This document shows, piece after piece, positions 25,406-36,215 of a stretch of 64,000 bases of DNA. The position numbers and the translations under genes were made by a program. Position 1 is the first letter of the stretch, and every line of letters begins with the position of its first letter. This DNA is from Cyrtodaria siliqua (Eukaryota > Mollusca > Bivalvia > Adapedonta > Hiatellidae). The stretch lies in contig JAWPHD010001270.1 in assembly GCA_037043455.1 (NCBI GenBank), positions 62,001-126,000 on the forward strand. The letters run 5' to 3'. Below the pieces are notes generated by a model. The model searched no databases. It was not told where the DNA came from and saw only the letters and a program-made list of their open reading frames with translations.

Positions 25406-25940
25406 TATTATGCTACTGAAGTTGTACGAGTTGACCCTGGTGTAAATACGGACCAGGGGACAAGTGATTTTACTCTTGAACTGAGGATACCACTATTATA
25501 TCATTGCATTTGTCAGTTTGACAAACCCGCTAATATATCATCCCCGTTAACTGAGGATGCACTAATAAAATACCACACACGTTGCAAACTTAAAAAAAAA
25601 GAAGCAAGTGTTGATACCAACAGAGTTTGTCAGAGTTCACAACCATCCAGGGTTGGATGTCGTTGAGTTTAAGAATCGGACACATTCGAAAATTGGACAC
25701 AATTCTCTCGCCTTTGACTAAAAGATACAGAAAACATGCATGTATTAAAGAAAATATTTCCACATTAAAGATTGAAAATACCTGGTGATAGAGACTGGGA
25801 TTTCATTAGTATCTACATTTTGATGTATCTGTGACAAATGTATGCCACACATACAGCCTAAATCCAAAAAATATGTGACATTGCCTACAAGGGAGATAAT
25901 CCTACCCATTTCAACAATAATTAATTTTGTACTTTTTAAG
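25406..25940 (+). other. intronic stretch before the first recognised endophilin exon
   Basis: No further coding exon was recognised. The last 30 bases give a usable polypyrimidine/AG acceptor (TTTTGTACTTTTTAAG) at 25940. Confidence 0.4.
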
Positions 25941-26041
25941 GTTCTACCATCACTGATGAGGATTTGAGAGTGGCTGAAGAAAAATTTGAAGAGTCCAAAC
26001 AACTGACAGAAACGGCCATGTATAACCTATTAGAGAATGAT
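25941..26041 (+). CDS. SH3GL: endophilin-A exon: N-BAR domain, penultimate helix part
   Basis: The 101-nt exon has acceptor TTTTTAAG before 25941 and donor GTAAGT at 26042. It enters with two bases of a split codon and leaves in phase 0. The translation, read after those two bases, includes [18 protein letters not shown] and ends MYNLLEND. This aligns with the vertebrate endophilin-A segment that reads EEL-RQA-EKF-ESKE and ends in NLLE-D, within the distal arm of the N-BAR membrane-bending domain. Endophilin-A binds and curves membrane during clathrin-mediated endocytosis and recruits dynamin and synaptojanin through its SH3 domain (family knowledge). The residues just before, which should end in a KKKR-G type motif, would be in a preceding exon. 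I could not find that exon in the 25.9 kb upstream, which is nearly all repeats, so the gene start probably lies outside the window. Confidence 0.93.
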
Positions 26042-26104
26042 GTAAGTTTATATTTCTGTGTGCTGGTGTCTTTCTATGTGTGATTATAAGGTTTATAGCC
26101 ATGT

Positions 26105-26295
26105 GATCATAAGGCGCATCTGTAGCCGGGATACCTGCAACTAAAACTTACTCACCTATCAATGCTGCAGGTTCAAATCCCTGACTCAAGTGAGAAAATG
26201 TTGATTCTTATGGATGGAGAGAGATATAATGTACTGATTCTACTCAGAAAAGATTGGGTCACTGGTCTGCCTCTACCACAAAAAAATAATTCAAT
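26105..26295 (+). mobile_element. diverged SINE family C
   Basis: It has a B-box-like GGTTCAAATCCC, then GTTGATTCTTATGGATGG, GTACTGATTCTACTC and GGTCTGCCTCTACCACAAAA. All match the SINE at 29596 with many substitutions. It lies in the endophilin intron between 26041 and 26735. Confidence 0.6.
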
Positions 26296-26734
26296 CTTAT
26301 CGTAATAATGATTACAGGATTGTTTATGCATAAAAATCAGCTGTCGAGTATAAATACCGGAGGTATAAGAGGGTAAGACACAAGTATTGACACCTGCCTG
26401 ATCTAACTTAAACAAATAGGAACACATCTGAACCGTTCAAGCACACTGTTACAATGTTTTCTTCAGCCAAGTTTATTGTACTTGTTTAAATTGACAAAAT
26501 CTGGGTAAAGTTTAAAAACATATGTCAATATTTTATGGAGTTATGGTTTACCTTTGTTGTCTGACCTTGTAAAAGAAATGGCAAACGATAGGTACATGTA
26601 TTTGTTTTATGTTGGAAGGCTTTGTAACTGCTTGCTAAATCTACAAAATGTTCGTCATTGATGGATATACACCTACATTCTGTGTACGATTTATGACCCT
26701 TAAAAATTATTTTTTTGATTTTTCTTTCCACCAG

Positions 26735-26838
26735 GTGGAGCAGATTGCCCAGTTACAGTCGTTTATCGAGTCAGAAACCGAATATCATCGGCAGGCTCTT
26801 GACATTCTTCAGGACCTTGGACAAACTCTCGAAACAAG
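26735..26838 (+). CDS. SH3GL: endophilin-A exon: end of N-BAR domain
   Basis: The 104-nt exon follows acceptor TTTCTTTCCACCAG and is followed by donor GTAGAC (weaker than consensus). It enters in phase 0, continuing directly from the LEND at the end of the preceding exon, and leaves in phase 2. The protein starts VEQIAQLQSFIESETEYHRQ and ends QTLETR after completion of the split AG-A codon. Vertebrate endophilin-A has the equivalent segment beginning VEQVSQL and containing a YH-QA/S pattern followed by EILQ. The exon is the last helix of the BAR dimerisation bundle. Phases of this and both neighbours are mutually consistent, which strongly supports a functional gene rather than scattered fragments. 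Confidence 0.95.
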
Positions 26839-27120
26839 GTAGACTGGATTCTTAATTTCTTGCATACCAGATATCTGTGTTTTATGGTATGCGCTTGAAA
26901 AGTCTTATTTTCCACCAGGGAGGTTGATACATATCACAGGCATCGGTAGTGATGTTGAAAATGTCAAGAGTTGGATGATGTCATTTAGTACATAACCTTA
27001 CAAAATGTTGATTAATGTCAACGTCAGTGCACAAAATGTCTATGGTATGCAAGAAAAAGAATCGATCTTGCAAATCTGGTTCAGATAGGGAAAACTCTTG
27101 TTCTGGTAAAATCTGTTTAA

Positions 27121-27310
27121 CCCTTAACACGCTAAGCACGAATATAATAGCCTTTGCGTCCATTGTAGACCCAGATCAGTTACTTGCAGGCTGATCAGGG
27201 TTTACAATGTCCGGCTGCGTCGTTTTCTTAACACCCATTTGGTCACATAAATGGAATGGTCTTAATTCAAACAAAGAACAGTCCATTATATGTATTTAGC
27301 AGGTTAAGGG
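27121..27310 (+). mobile_element. piggyBac-like MITE P1, complete copy with TTAA
   Basis: TTAA|CCCTTAACACGCTAAGCACG at the left and TAGCAGGTTAAGGG|TTAA at the right give TTAA on both sides (27117-27120, 27311-27314) and CCC...GGG ends, as in piggyBac elements. The interior has GCGTCCATTGTAGACCCAGA and AATGGAATGGTCTTAATTC. Non-coding, 190 bp, intronic. Confidence 0.85.
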
Positions 27311-27414
27311 TTAAATTGACTTTTAGAAGAAAAACCTTTACTTGGAATTCCCTCCTGCACCTCAAAAGATTCTGATTTCGATTCCTATACAGTTCCTCCT
27401 TGTCAATTATTATG

Positions 27415-27715
27415 ACATGTCCATTAACTCTGACTTTCATTTGGGCAGAGTTATGCCTCTTTTCATAAAATTCAACCTGCAACCTTGATCTGTGGTCATG
27501 AAACTTTATGCAGTTCATCCAGTGCAGAGTTATGCCATTTTTCATAAACACTTTTAAAAAAATCTGCCACATTATTCATGAAGGATTGCATCCCCTGTCT
27601 TCAGACTTTATAGTTAGATTATCCTTTTTGGAATAATTTAAGCACATGGCAGGCAACACAAGGGTTCCATGGCTGCTCATTATGGTTCCATGGAACACTT
27701 TTCTAGTTGATAAGC
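27415..27715 (+). mobile_element. decayed relative of the 97-bp-array element
   Basis: It holds one or two units (CATGTCCATTAACTCTGACT, GCAGAGTTATGCCTCTTTTC, AACCTGCAACCTTGATC) and the same right end, TTCCATGGAACACTTTTCTAG followed by TT, as the element ending at 21590. Confidence 0.65.
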
Positions 27716-27763
27716 TGCTCATAATCAGCTTCAAACCTTGATGAAGTTTTTTCTGTCCTGTCC

Positions 27764-28919
27764 TTTTTAGCTCAACTGAGCAGAAGGCTCGCATGGGCTA
27801 TTGTTATCACTTTTTGTCTGTCGGTCCATTAGTTCATCCGTCAACAATTGTAAATGACATCTCCTCTGATACCGCATGGTCAGTTTGACCAAACTTCACA
27901 TAGATGATCCTTAGGTTAATGGCTTTCAAATTTGTTAAAAGTAGGTCGACATCCAAGATTGCCGCCATTGCCATATTATGGTCAAAACCTTAAAAAGCTT
28001 TTTCTTAAGAACCACTGAACAGATTTCCACAGTTTTTCTTTATTAGTAATTGCCAATGAAGTTTGTTCAAATGAAGTCCCCGGGGTCAAAAATGGCTGTG
28101 CCCCAGGAGTCCAAAGTGTGTATATAGAGATTTTGCATGTTTTGCATAGACTTATATAAGGAAAAAACTTAAAATCTTCTTCTCTGAAACCACAAGGCAC
28201 AGAACCACAAGGCACAGAGCTCTCATATATTACATGTAGCATCAGCTTATGGTCCTCTACCAAGTTTGTTCAAATCAATACCCTGGGGTCAAATCGGCCC
28301 CCATTCCAGCGGTCACAGTTTTACATAGATTTATATATAGACAATTTTGAGAAAAAAAATCTTCTCTGAAACTGTAAGAGCCAGAGGTTTAATAGTTTGA
28401 TTTACCATAAGCTTATGGCTTATTGTCCTCACCCACATAAGTTTGAGGTCTAATATTAATATAAGCTTATGGTCCTCTATCAAGTTTGTTCAGATTGTTA
28501 CCATCGGGTAATATTTGGCCCCACTGCAGGGGACACATGTTTTACATGCTTTACATAGACTTGTATAGCGAAAAACACTTATACACTTACTGAGCATAAA
28601 GAGATGGATACATCCATCTTACCACTGGCGGTGGTGGGGACATTGCTGCTGGGTCATAACTTGGAAACCATTGAGATCCCTACCCTATATCTATATATTC
28701 ACTTAATGTGCATGAACAGACAGATGAAACCATTCAACCAGCATTGGCCCTGGGGTCCGTCCCCATCCCTTGGGACATAGTCCCTGGGTCATAACTTGGA
28801 AACCATTGAGATCCCCATTACATTATATTATATTAACCATATATACACTTACTGGGCCTCATTATCTTCCTCTTTGCGAAGATCATCAGGTGATTTAGTG
28901 CCATTATGGCCTTCTTGTT
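27764..28919 (+). mobile_element. Helentron-like non-autonomous element, degenerate array
   Basis: It starts TTTTTAGCTCAACTGAGCAG and has a TTTGTCTGTCGGTCCATTAG head. It contains repeated modules (CAAGTTTGTTCAAAT and similar, TTTACATAGACTTATATA, TGGGTCATAACTTGGAAACC at about 28651 and 28786) and ends ATGGCCTTCTTGTT. It lies in the 6.8-kb endophilin intron. Confidence 0.6.
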
Positions 28920-28923
28920 CTAG

Positions 28924-29130
28924 AACAAGAGGGCCAATGAACCTAGGTTCACACATGTTGTTGACCTACTGATGTGTGGTTGAACCAAGCCTGTAGCATT
29001 ATCTCAAATGTTGATGTTTAAAATATCTGTACTCACTTATTTAAAGCCTAACATGAGTTGAGTTGAGGTTATTGCGTTGTTAGTTTGTTGTTAACCGTGA
29101 TATCAACCAGCGGTCATAGACTTTCTTTCT
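28924..29130. other. second CTTGTT terminus facing the previous element
   Basis: After TTCTTGTT comes CTAG and then AACAAGAGGGCCAATG, the inverse form of the same terminus. Two such ends therefore meet tail to tail around 28920. What follows is short and diverged, so only the end of the second element is clear. Confidence 0.45.
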
Positions 29131-29580
29131 ATTTCACAAAAGATCGCAAATTTATTGAATTTTTAAGAACTTCTAGATTTTCAACGAAGGTGAGGTTCTG
29201 AAAAAAGAGGTGGGGGTTGAGAGAAGACGCTACTATCGGGAAATACAGTATACATACACATTCGGACCAAAAAATACAAACATAGGACGCTCACTATGAC
29301 CTGCTTTTGTTAAGGTTTTTGGGTAACTCTCATCGATAGACCCAAACTACTTATACAGATTTATCATACAGATATGCACTTTTCTGTCATATAAAGGGGT
29401 GACTAATACATCTTGCTTTATTAGGAACTGACTACGTTTATTGCATGTAACATCTGACGTCATAAAACGGCATGAAGAAAAAACAATATGGCAGCGTTCT
29501 CGATAACATTGTGTTAAATAGATAAAACTAGTAAACCCTACAGAAAATGGGGATAATCTACATAAGAAGAATATTACATC
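29131..29580. other. unique intronic stretch, nothing recognised
   Basis: No exon, RNA gene or transposon end was recognised. Confidence 0.35.
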
Positions 29581-29965
29581 GGTGCCTTTTACTATGAGTG
29601 TCTCCATGGCCAAGGGGTTAACGACGTTGCGTTGTAAACCCTCTCGCTGTCACCGCTGCGGGTTCGAATCCCACTGGATGCTCGACTTGTGAGGAAGTGT
29701 CGATTCTTAGGATAGCGGGAGGTGTACTGTACTGGTTCTACCCAGGAAAAGTGGGTGGTCTGCCTCCACCACAAAAAAATCGGCCGTCATAGATAACCTA
29801 ACATGTTGTTGAAAATGATGTAAAACACCATACAAACAAACAAACCCTTTTACTATCAAGTTTATTAGGCTTGGCACGAAACGCAGAATGGCTCAGCAGA
29901 GTCTCGCTATTCTGTATTTTCTAAGCCTCATCTAATAAGCCTGATAATAAAAAGCACTGACATAA
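29581..29965. mobile_element. foldback MITE split by a SINE
   Basis: With the SINE and one duplicated 11-mer removed, the left arm reads GTGCCTTTTACTATCAAG then TTTATTAGGCTTGG. This is the imperfect inverse of the right arm AAGCCTCATCTAATAAGCC followed by TGATAATAAAAAGCACTGAC. The original element is a hairpin-forming repeat of about 120 bp. Host boundaries are approximate. Confidence 0.65.
29596..29845 (+). mobile_element. tRNA-derived SINE family C, full length, 11-bp target duplication
   Basis: The head has A box TGGCCAAGGGGTTAACG and B box GGTTCGAATCCC. The body has GAGGAAGTGTCGATTCTTAG and GTGGTCTGCCTCCACCAC, and the tail CACCATACAAACAAACAAAC. It is flanked by CCTTTTACTAT at 29585-29595 and 29846-29856. 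The insertion falls inside the left arm of the foldback MITE, so the MITE is older. Confidence 0.9.
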
Positions 29966-30650
29966 TAATCTCTATATATTAGATGTGTACTGTGCATTGA
30001 TACCAAAAGTAGATCACCATGACTGATCGTGACCTACCTTTTACATGTCAGTGATAGTGGTTGACGTTTTAACGTTCCATTATACCTAGACTCTTCAAAA
30101 TTAATACACAGATACCAATCGTGAAAACTAGGCCTATCCCGTCATTCTTTAGGATCCACCTCGAGTGTATATCGAACTTCGGTATGTTCAAAATCTTTAC
30201 GTTTTGTTAGCCGGAAGGCAACGGCACAGAAAAAAGTGCAGTGTTGCTATGTAAACAATATAGCCGCTAGCTACAAGTGTTGATGTATAATTTGTGTTCA
30301 GTGTTTGTTTTTTACAATGCAGATGAAGGTTTTATCATTGCTTTCATGTAAATAAACTATTGATGGAGCAATCAGCTGAATGACATTGCAAAATTTGGAT
30401 GATAACTTTGATTTTGAATGCAAATTTGCTTTGGCGGGAATCTAAGATGCGATGACGTAACCAATATGGCAACCTTCGATTTACATTTGAGTAATGCTGC
30501 GAAGCAGTGTACGAGATGTTGCAAATGACACGGATACATATAGAAGACTAGACCTCACATCTGGACAAATATGTAACCTTCATGCGTCACTTTGCATTGA
30601 TATATTACAAGCAAATTACACGTCAAACCATTAGCCATGGTCATGTATGG
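29966..30650. other. unique intronic stretch, nothing recognised
   Basis: No coding exon or repeat family was recognised. Confidence 0.35.
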
Positions 30651-30652
30651 TA

Positions 30653-31378
30653 CAGCCATTCCCGATTGAGCATGGAAATACATCGCTTGGGTCAATGGAT
30701 GTTTGACGCATCAGACATGTAAACAAAAGATGACGCCGTCCAATAAAATGAAAGTACTCAGTGAATTGAAACTAGTTGACACCTCCCACTCGTCCCGCTT
30801 ACAAGTCTCACGTGACTAAAATCGATATCATAACATAACACTGAGTACATGTTGTCTTTTCGCTATTGGGTGTTGATGTCTGCTCCGTGAAAATAACTTC
30901 GAGCGTCCCCAGCAGTATTGGAAGTTATTACTTTCAAAATAGCATATTCAAGTCCAATTTATTAAAAATAGGCTGAAACCACCGTAAGTGCACGAAATAA
31001 AACAATTCCTATGAAGAGTTGTGTAAAACCGTGCGGACAATTTAACTTGGGAGATGTGAGAACGATGATCGGCCACTAAAAATAAATCGTGCTACTTTGT
31101 CGTGAACCGTCAAGCACTGTTCACTGTGCTAAATATTGCGTTATTTTCATTGCAATGCTGCGTGAGACCTTTCATGCACATTCAAAAAACAATGATGTAG
31201 ACTACACACATTTACTTGTTGTGTGTAAAGATCGCTTGCTACTGCGGCAACAATAGGTCGACGATATATATTCGCACTCTTGTTTACATTTAGCGTGGAA
31301 TGGGGCGGATCCGGAGCTGAACACACGATGACATTGCCTCAGTATGAATGTAATTCCATGCTCAATCGTGAACGCCTG
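30653..31378. mobile_element. TA-flanked element with long imperfect inverted repeats
   Basis: The left end CAGCCATTCCCGATTGAGCA matches the inverse of the right end, whose inverse reads CAGGCGTTCACGATTGAGCA. Similarity continues weakly through GGAAATACATC and a GTCAAT segment for about 90 bp. TA flanks both ends (30651-30652, 31379-31380). The 726-bp element has no coding potential. TA duplication suggests a Tc1/mariner-type non-autonomous element (inference). Confidence 0.65.
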
Positions 31379-31439
31379 TATTATGTCATAGGGGTGATAT
31401 TTTAATAAAAGAATATAAGAAAATAATTATATAGGTGTT

Positions 31440-32632
31440 TTGTTACATTTTCGTCAGCATCATATAATCATTTTGCGTTTAGGTAATTTTCTCACAAACT
31501 GTATACACTAAACCTTTCAAACTTTGCTTATAGTTTTATCTTGGGTGGTACATTGCAACTTGACAAAGCAAATGTGGACGTGACCTTGACCCTTCAAGCA
31601 AAGGGCAGATAACTTAATAATGTTTACGTTCAACTTTGGCGTTTAGGTTACTTTTTCACAAATTGTATGCACTAGACCTTTCAAACTTTGCTTACAGTTG
31701 TATCTTGAGTGGTACATCGCAACGTGACAAAGCAAATGTGGAAGTGACCTTGACCCTCCAAGCAAAGGGCTTAATAATTTTACCTTCAACTTTTGCATTG
31801 AGGTCAATTTCGCACAAACTGTATCACTACACCTTTCAAACTTTGTTTATAGTTGTATCTAGGGTTTACATCGCATTACGTGACAAAGCAGATGTGGATG
31901 TGACCTTGACTCTCCAAGCAAAGGGCAGATAACCTTATAATTTTTACCTTCATATTGGCGTTTAGGTCACTTTTCCGCAAACTGTATACACTAAGACCTT
32001 TCAAACTTTGCTTATAGTTGTACCTTGAGGGGTACATTGCAACGTGACAAAGCAAATGTGGTTGTGACCTTGACTCTCCAAGCAAGGGGCAGATAACTTA
32101 ATAATTTTTACCTTCAACATTTGCATTTAGGTCACTTTATCACAAACTTTATGCATTAGACCTTTCAAACTTTGCTAATAGTTGTTTCTTGGATAATACA
32201 TCACAACGTGTCAAAAAGCAAATGTGGATGTGACCTTCACCATCCAAGCAAAGGGCAGATAAATTTAATTGTTAGATTTACATCCCTTTCTCATAAACTA
32301 TAGTTATGAACTAGATGTTTTAAACCTAATTTATAGCTTACTCTTTGGAAGACAAAATATTCTATTTTGACATAGTTGTGACTTGGGTAGTGCATCTTTT
32401 TGGACTCGTGGATTTCATCTATGACCTTGACCTACTTTTTGGAGCTGATGAATTTTTTGATAGAATGGCATTTTGTTTTTAAACAAATGCACTTAAATGT
32501 CATCTCAGCAAACTGCAAACTCCATTGTTTTTAGTTACTGACATGTTTACAAACTTTCATTTAAGTATCATTGACCTTTTTATATTTAAGTCTCGCCCCC
32601 GTCAGGCGAGACATGTGAATCCGTGGATTTCT
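31440..32632 (+). mobile_element. Helentron-like element: about 165-bp array and double hairpin terminus
   Basis: About five units share CCTTTCAAACTTTGCTTATA, GCAACGTGACAAAGCAAATG and TGTGACCTTGACCCTCCAAG, then AAGGGCAGATAACTTAATAA. The right end has a perfect hairpin GTCTCGCC-CCCGTCA-GGCGAGAC (32590-32612), a small AATCC/GGATT stem and terminus TTCTTGTATTA. The left end was not resolved. Confidence 0.65.
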
Positions 32633-32796
32633 TGTATTACATAAGTGTATATCCCTTCAGCATAGATTTAGGTTGCATAGTTTGTATTGCATAAATTGTA
32701 TCCGATAATCATCTGTATGAATATCAGGTAAAATATTACTAGCATCTTAATCGCACGTCACCTACACCATATCTTTAATCCTTTGTTATGTAACTG

Positions 32797-32873
32797 ATAT
32801 GCTTTTGTACAAGCATAACAATAAATCGTCAAGTGTCATGATCGCATGTTGTGATGTTTGTACAAAAGCATAT
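32797..32873. other. 77-nt hairpin with 16-bp perfect arms
   Basis: ATATGCTTTTGTACAA (32797-32812) and its exact inverse TTGTACAAAAGCATAT (32858-32873) enclose a partly pairing loop (GCATAACAA against TTGTGATG). It could be a small MITE or a pre-miRNA-sized hairpin. Nothing identifies it as a known microRNA. Confidence 0.55.
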
Positions 32874-32879
32874 TATTGT

Positions 32880-33619
32880 TTGATAGACGTACGTGAATTT
32901 CAAATCCATACAGTATATTCATTACTATAAAAAGCATATTTACATCTTTTACAGACGTTAATCGTCTAATATTTCCCCAACGAGAACCACAAATATCACG
33001 ATCGGTAAGCCCAAAAATTAGCTACCCTGTGACAATAAACTAGAATATCTAAGTACAAATGGCTGTATTGTATATTGAATTGGGGGTTTAAGGCGACCAA
33101 CACATGAAAAGGATATATGGCGCCTAACAGGCATGAACATGCCGGGCTCATCTTCCATGTACATCGAGATAAAATATGGAAAATGGACCTAGAACCTTCT
33201 CACCCTGAACTGCAGAGTTGCTGCAAATTCTATCGTAGAAACTCCATTTACGCTGGAGCCACGTTATTGTTTTTCTGCCACTGCTCTTTTGATGCGAGCG
33301 AGATAGCACCTGAAACAATGCAGGGATCATGATGAAGTCCTTTAATGAACATGAACAAAAAATGATAAAATGAAAATGAATTTGTGGGGATTCTACCCCT
33401 CTGCCTACCCCTCCAAAGGTATCTGCAGTGGCCCTATTCTTTGCCCCGTGACCAAACGGGGGCCCCCGGGAAGCACACGGGGCACAAATGGCTGTAAGAT
33501 TCATGATCATTACATGTCGCTGAATAGACCTTTACCTATTACGAAAAAGATTATAAGACTAGCTTATGCCGTTATGCTTTGCATTTTAGGACCTAATTAT
33601 CCTTGATGTTGATTTTCAG
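32880..33619. other. intronic stretch upstream of the linker exon
   Basis: A segment at 32955-33004 has an acceptor-like TTTTACAG and donor GTAAGC, but it introduces a stop if joined after 26838. A GC-rich palindrome CGGGGGCCCCCG lies near 33458. No other feature was recognised. Confidence 0.35.
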
Positions 33620-33759
33620 ACGCAATGAAGCTGCTTGCCGGCCCAAATCGGACCATATACCGAAACGTGTGGCAACGTTCAAGAGGTCTCCATCTCCATT
33701 CGATGACAGTGACTCAGGAAGTTACAACTTCAACAATGCTGCGCCAACATATGCTTCCA
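33620..33759 (+). CDS. SH3GL: endophilin-A exon: linker between BAR and SH3 domains
   Basis: The 140-nt exon follows acceptor TTGATTTTCAG and is followed by donor GTATGT. Its first base completes the AG-A arginine codon from the preceding exon, and it leaves in phase 1. It begins RRNEAACRPKSDHIPKR, matching the post-BAR position of vertebrate endophilins (an R-x-QAS-x-PRREY-x-P type segment). It then becomes serine/aspartate rich (SPSPFDDSDSGSYNF) and ends PTYAS. This is the flexible, poorly conserved linker. The SPSP and FDDSDS patches could be phosphorylation sites, but that is only a reading of composition. The exon is preceded by a 6.8-kb intron and followed by a 22-kb intron filled with mobile elements. 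Confidence 0.88.
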
Positions 33760-34680
33760 GTATGTACACATTTGTTTTGAGTAATTTCTTCTTGTCACGA
33801 CCAGCAATCTCGGGCTCAACATTTTCCATTGTTTAAGTGCACGTCACCACAGATTTTACAAATACTCAAGTTTAGTTAATGCTCGTCTCCACAAGTTTTA
33901 CAAAAACTCAATTGGAAACAAACTTAACAAACAAGTTTCATGCCTGTATTTAAAATGATAAGTTTTAACATCTTCGGATTGTGTGTTTCAAGCAAATATT
34001 ACATGCTAAACATGCAAATTTTAAATGCAAGGCCGGTTAACAAAGATTTTGTGGTAGTAAGATAAAATATTTAACCTTTGGCAACCTTAAAATTGGGTCG
34101 AATGCGATAATGAAAAAAAAAATTGAATGTTGTTTTTCTCACTTCGCATCATATCTGTTTGTAAACTGTTTTTGTGTATTTAGTGGTATGGTTATTTGTA
34201 ATAAACAGTTGCATAAATGTATAAAAGTAAATTAAGACCCACCGTATTTAAACAATCACAACACACATGTCCCGTTGTATAATAATGTTTGCATAGTATG
34301 CATTTTGTGACACAGACACATGATGAACCATGCCATTATAGCATTTTTCAGCTTTTGTAGAAATGTTTAAGACTGCTTGTTTAACCTTGAACTCACTTTT
34401 TTTTTTACGGCATGACGTTGATACGATGCATATTTTCAGCAAGAATTTATTACTTTTAAAGGTACTGTCTGCATTGTGGTGTCTACAGGTGTTAGTCTTA
34501 ATTTACTTTGGGATTTATTCAGTCTTAATTTACTTTGGGATTTATTCTGTTACTTTACTCTGATACAAACTGTCAAAAAAGGTAATGAGGTAACAGTCTA
34601 AATTTCTCCACCATTTAAGTATACCAGTCATTCATCATCTTCTATGTGAAACATTATTGTAATATGTCATGTCATTGTTT
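33760..34680 (+). other. start of the 22-kb intron, nothing recognised
   Basis: AT-rich intronic sequence. GGGATTTATTC and TCTTAATTTACTTT are locally duplicated near 34495-34545. No exon or transposon end was recognised. Confidence 0.35.
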
Positions 34681-34689
34681 CTAAAAATA

Positions 34690-34835
34690 TAGAACCTCAA
34701 AGTTATAACTGATAAAAGTAGTTCCTCAAAATTATGACTGGAAAAAGTAGTTCCTCAAAGTTATGACAAAAAAGTAGTTCCTCAAAGTTATTACTGAAAA
34801 AAGTAGTTCCTCCAAATTATGACTGAAAAAAGTTA
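34690..34835. repeat. about 30-bp minisatellite
   Basis: Five imperfect units of AAAGTAGTTCCTCAAAGTTA followed by TGACTGAAA. Confidence 0.8.
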
Positions 34836-35102
34836 TATATGATAACACGTAGGTAGTTAGATTCTTCACAAAATAAACATTAATTATTCGAGTAACCGTA
34901 GTAACCTCCATGAATACAAGCAGTACTTTTAATAATATTTCCAGCAGATTATTAAATTAAGACGGCATTTTTTTAAACATTTGCATATTTGTTTGAAGTT
35001 TTGTCTTGTTTTATAAATAATGTATGTTTGTCTACGTGTCATTAGAATTTAGTGATATAAAAACTGGGTAGAATGATAATAACCATAGACAAGTTGGGAG
35101 GT

Positions 35103-35348
35103 GGGGGCATCCATGGCTGAGTGGTTAGAGTCTCTGACTTGAAATCACTTGCACCTCACCGTTGTGGGTTCATCCCTCATGGGCCAAGGAAACTTTATGT
35201 GAGGAAGCTATCCAGCTGGCTTGTGGAAAATTAGTGGTTCTACCCAGGTGCCCGCCCGTGCACGAAAATTGCCCGGAGGGTCTTCCTCCACCAATTGAAG
35301 CTGGAAAGTCACCGTATGACCTTAGCTGTTGGTGCGACTATAAAATCA
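35103..35348 (+). mobile_element. SINE family B, near full length
   Basis: The A box TGGCTGAGTGG is preserved; the B box GGTTCATCCC has lost a base. The body matches 13747 (CTGACTTGAAATCACTTGC, GGTTCTACCCAGG, TCTTCCTCCACCAATTGAAG). The internal promoter is probably weakened. Confidence 0.8.
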
Positions 35349-35564
35349 AAGTCGTGGATATTTCGGATGATATGAAACCTAAAAATATATAATAAAAGTT
35401 TATCCGTCAAAGAGCTGATTATAAAACACCTATTTGATACAGTGTCATATTTAATAGCTCTACTCGTTTAAATCGTATCACATGTTATTCATATGTTATG
35501 TTCATATTTTGTGTATCATAATCATTTCATTTGTTCTTTTCCCACCATTTTGTCCACAATATAG

Positions 35565-35582
35565 TTGAGGAGACAAACATAA
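35565..35582 (+). CDS. SH3GL: candidate 18-nt alternative microexon of endophilin-A
   Basis: A pyrimidine-rich tract (TTGTTCTTTTCCCACC and on) leads to AATATAG at 35564. It is followed by 18 bases and a consensus-like donor GTATGT at 35583. Eighteen bases keep the frame, and reading in from the phase-1 linker exon gives an open IEETNI hexapeptide that joins in phase to the SH3 exon. Short in-frame linker insertions are plausible in this family, but no conservation or transcript evidence is available here, so this is a prediction only. Confidence 0.25.
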   Translation: MRRQT

Positions 35583-35974
35583 GTATGTATCTGTCTATCT
35601 CTGGGCCGCATGTCTGTATTATAGCGTATAAATATGAATCATTTTCTCTGTCTGTCATTATTATTGCCTTTTTTGTCTGTCGTAATATTAAGTTTTTTCT
35701 GAATGATTCAATTAATAAACCTTTCTGTATTATGGCTTAATTATAATTTATTCAATTGTCATTTAATTTTTTTGTATTCACATAATTGTTGTTTAAGTAA
35801 AGTTGTAATATTTTGGTTTGAATTCAAGGTAGGGAGTTTATTGTTTGGGGAGCATGTTTGAGCCAAAGGATTTTAAGCATTTAAATAACAATTTTGACAA
35901 TATTTACATAAATTATATGTCGTTGGAATTGGACTTTTTAATGATTTATAATAGGGAGATAAATAGTGATTACA

Positions 35975-36215
35975 CGTCCGTCCGTCTGTGCATTCTTTTG
36001 TCCAGTCATTCATCCATTTGTCTGTCTGAAACAATCATGTTCAGCCATAACTTTGAAAGTACTGAAGGGAATTGCATGACACTATACAAACATGGTAATC
36101 ACAATGAGAAGGTGTGTCATGTGCACGAATCTGGTCAAAGATCAAGGTCACACTTGGAGGTCAAAGGTTAAAAATCCTTTTTTGGGGGGAATTTTTCACT
36201 ATGACATTTCTTGTT
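35975..36215 (+). mobile_element. Helentron-like element remnant
   Basis: It has a CGTCCGTCCGTCTGTGCATT head, CCATAACTTTGAAAGTACTG, AAGATCAAGGTCACACTTGG, and end GACATTTCTTGTTT. One unit only, similar to the 10.5-11.9 kb array. Confidence 0.55.

Noticed and set aside
29592..29774. Open frames in SINE copies (also at 35162 and 61391)
   Set aside because: They follow the SINE sequence and are not conserved as proteins between copies.
32955..33004. Possible exon with TTTTACAG acceptor and GTAAGC donor between the BAR and linker exons
   Set aside because: Joined to the phase-2 exon at 26838 it reads a stop at once, and 50 nt would break the frame to the linker exon.
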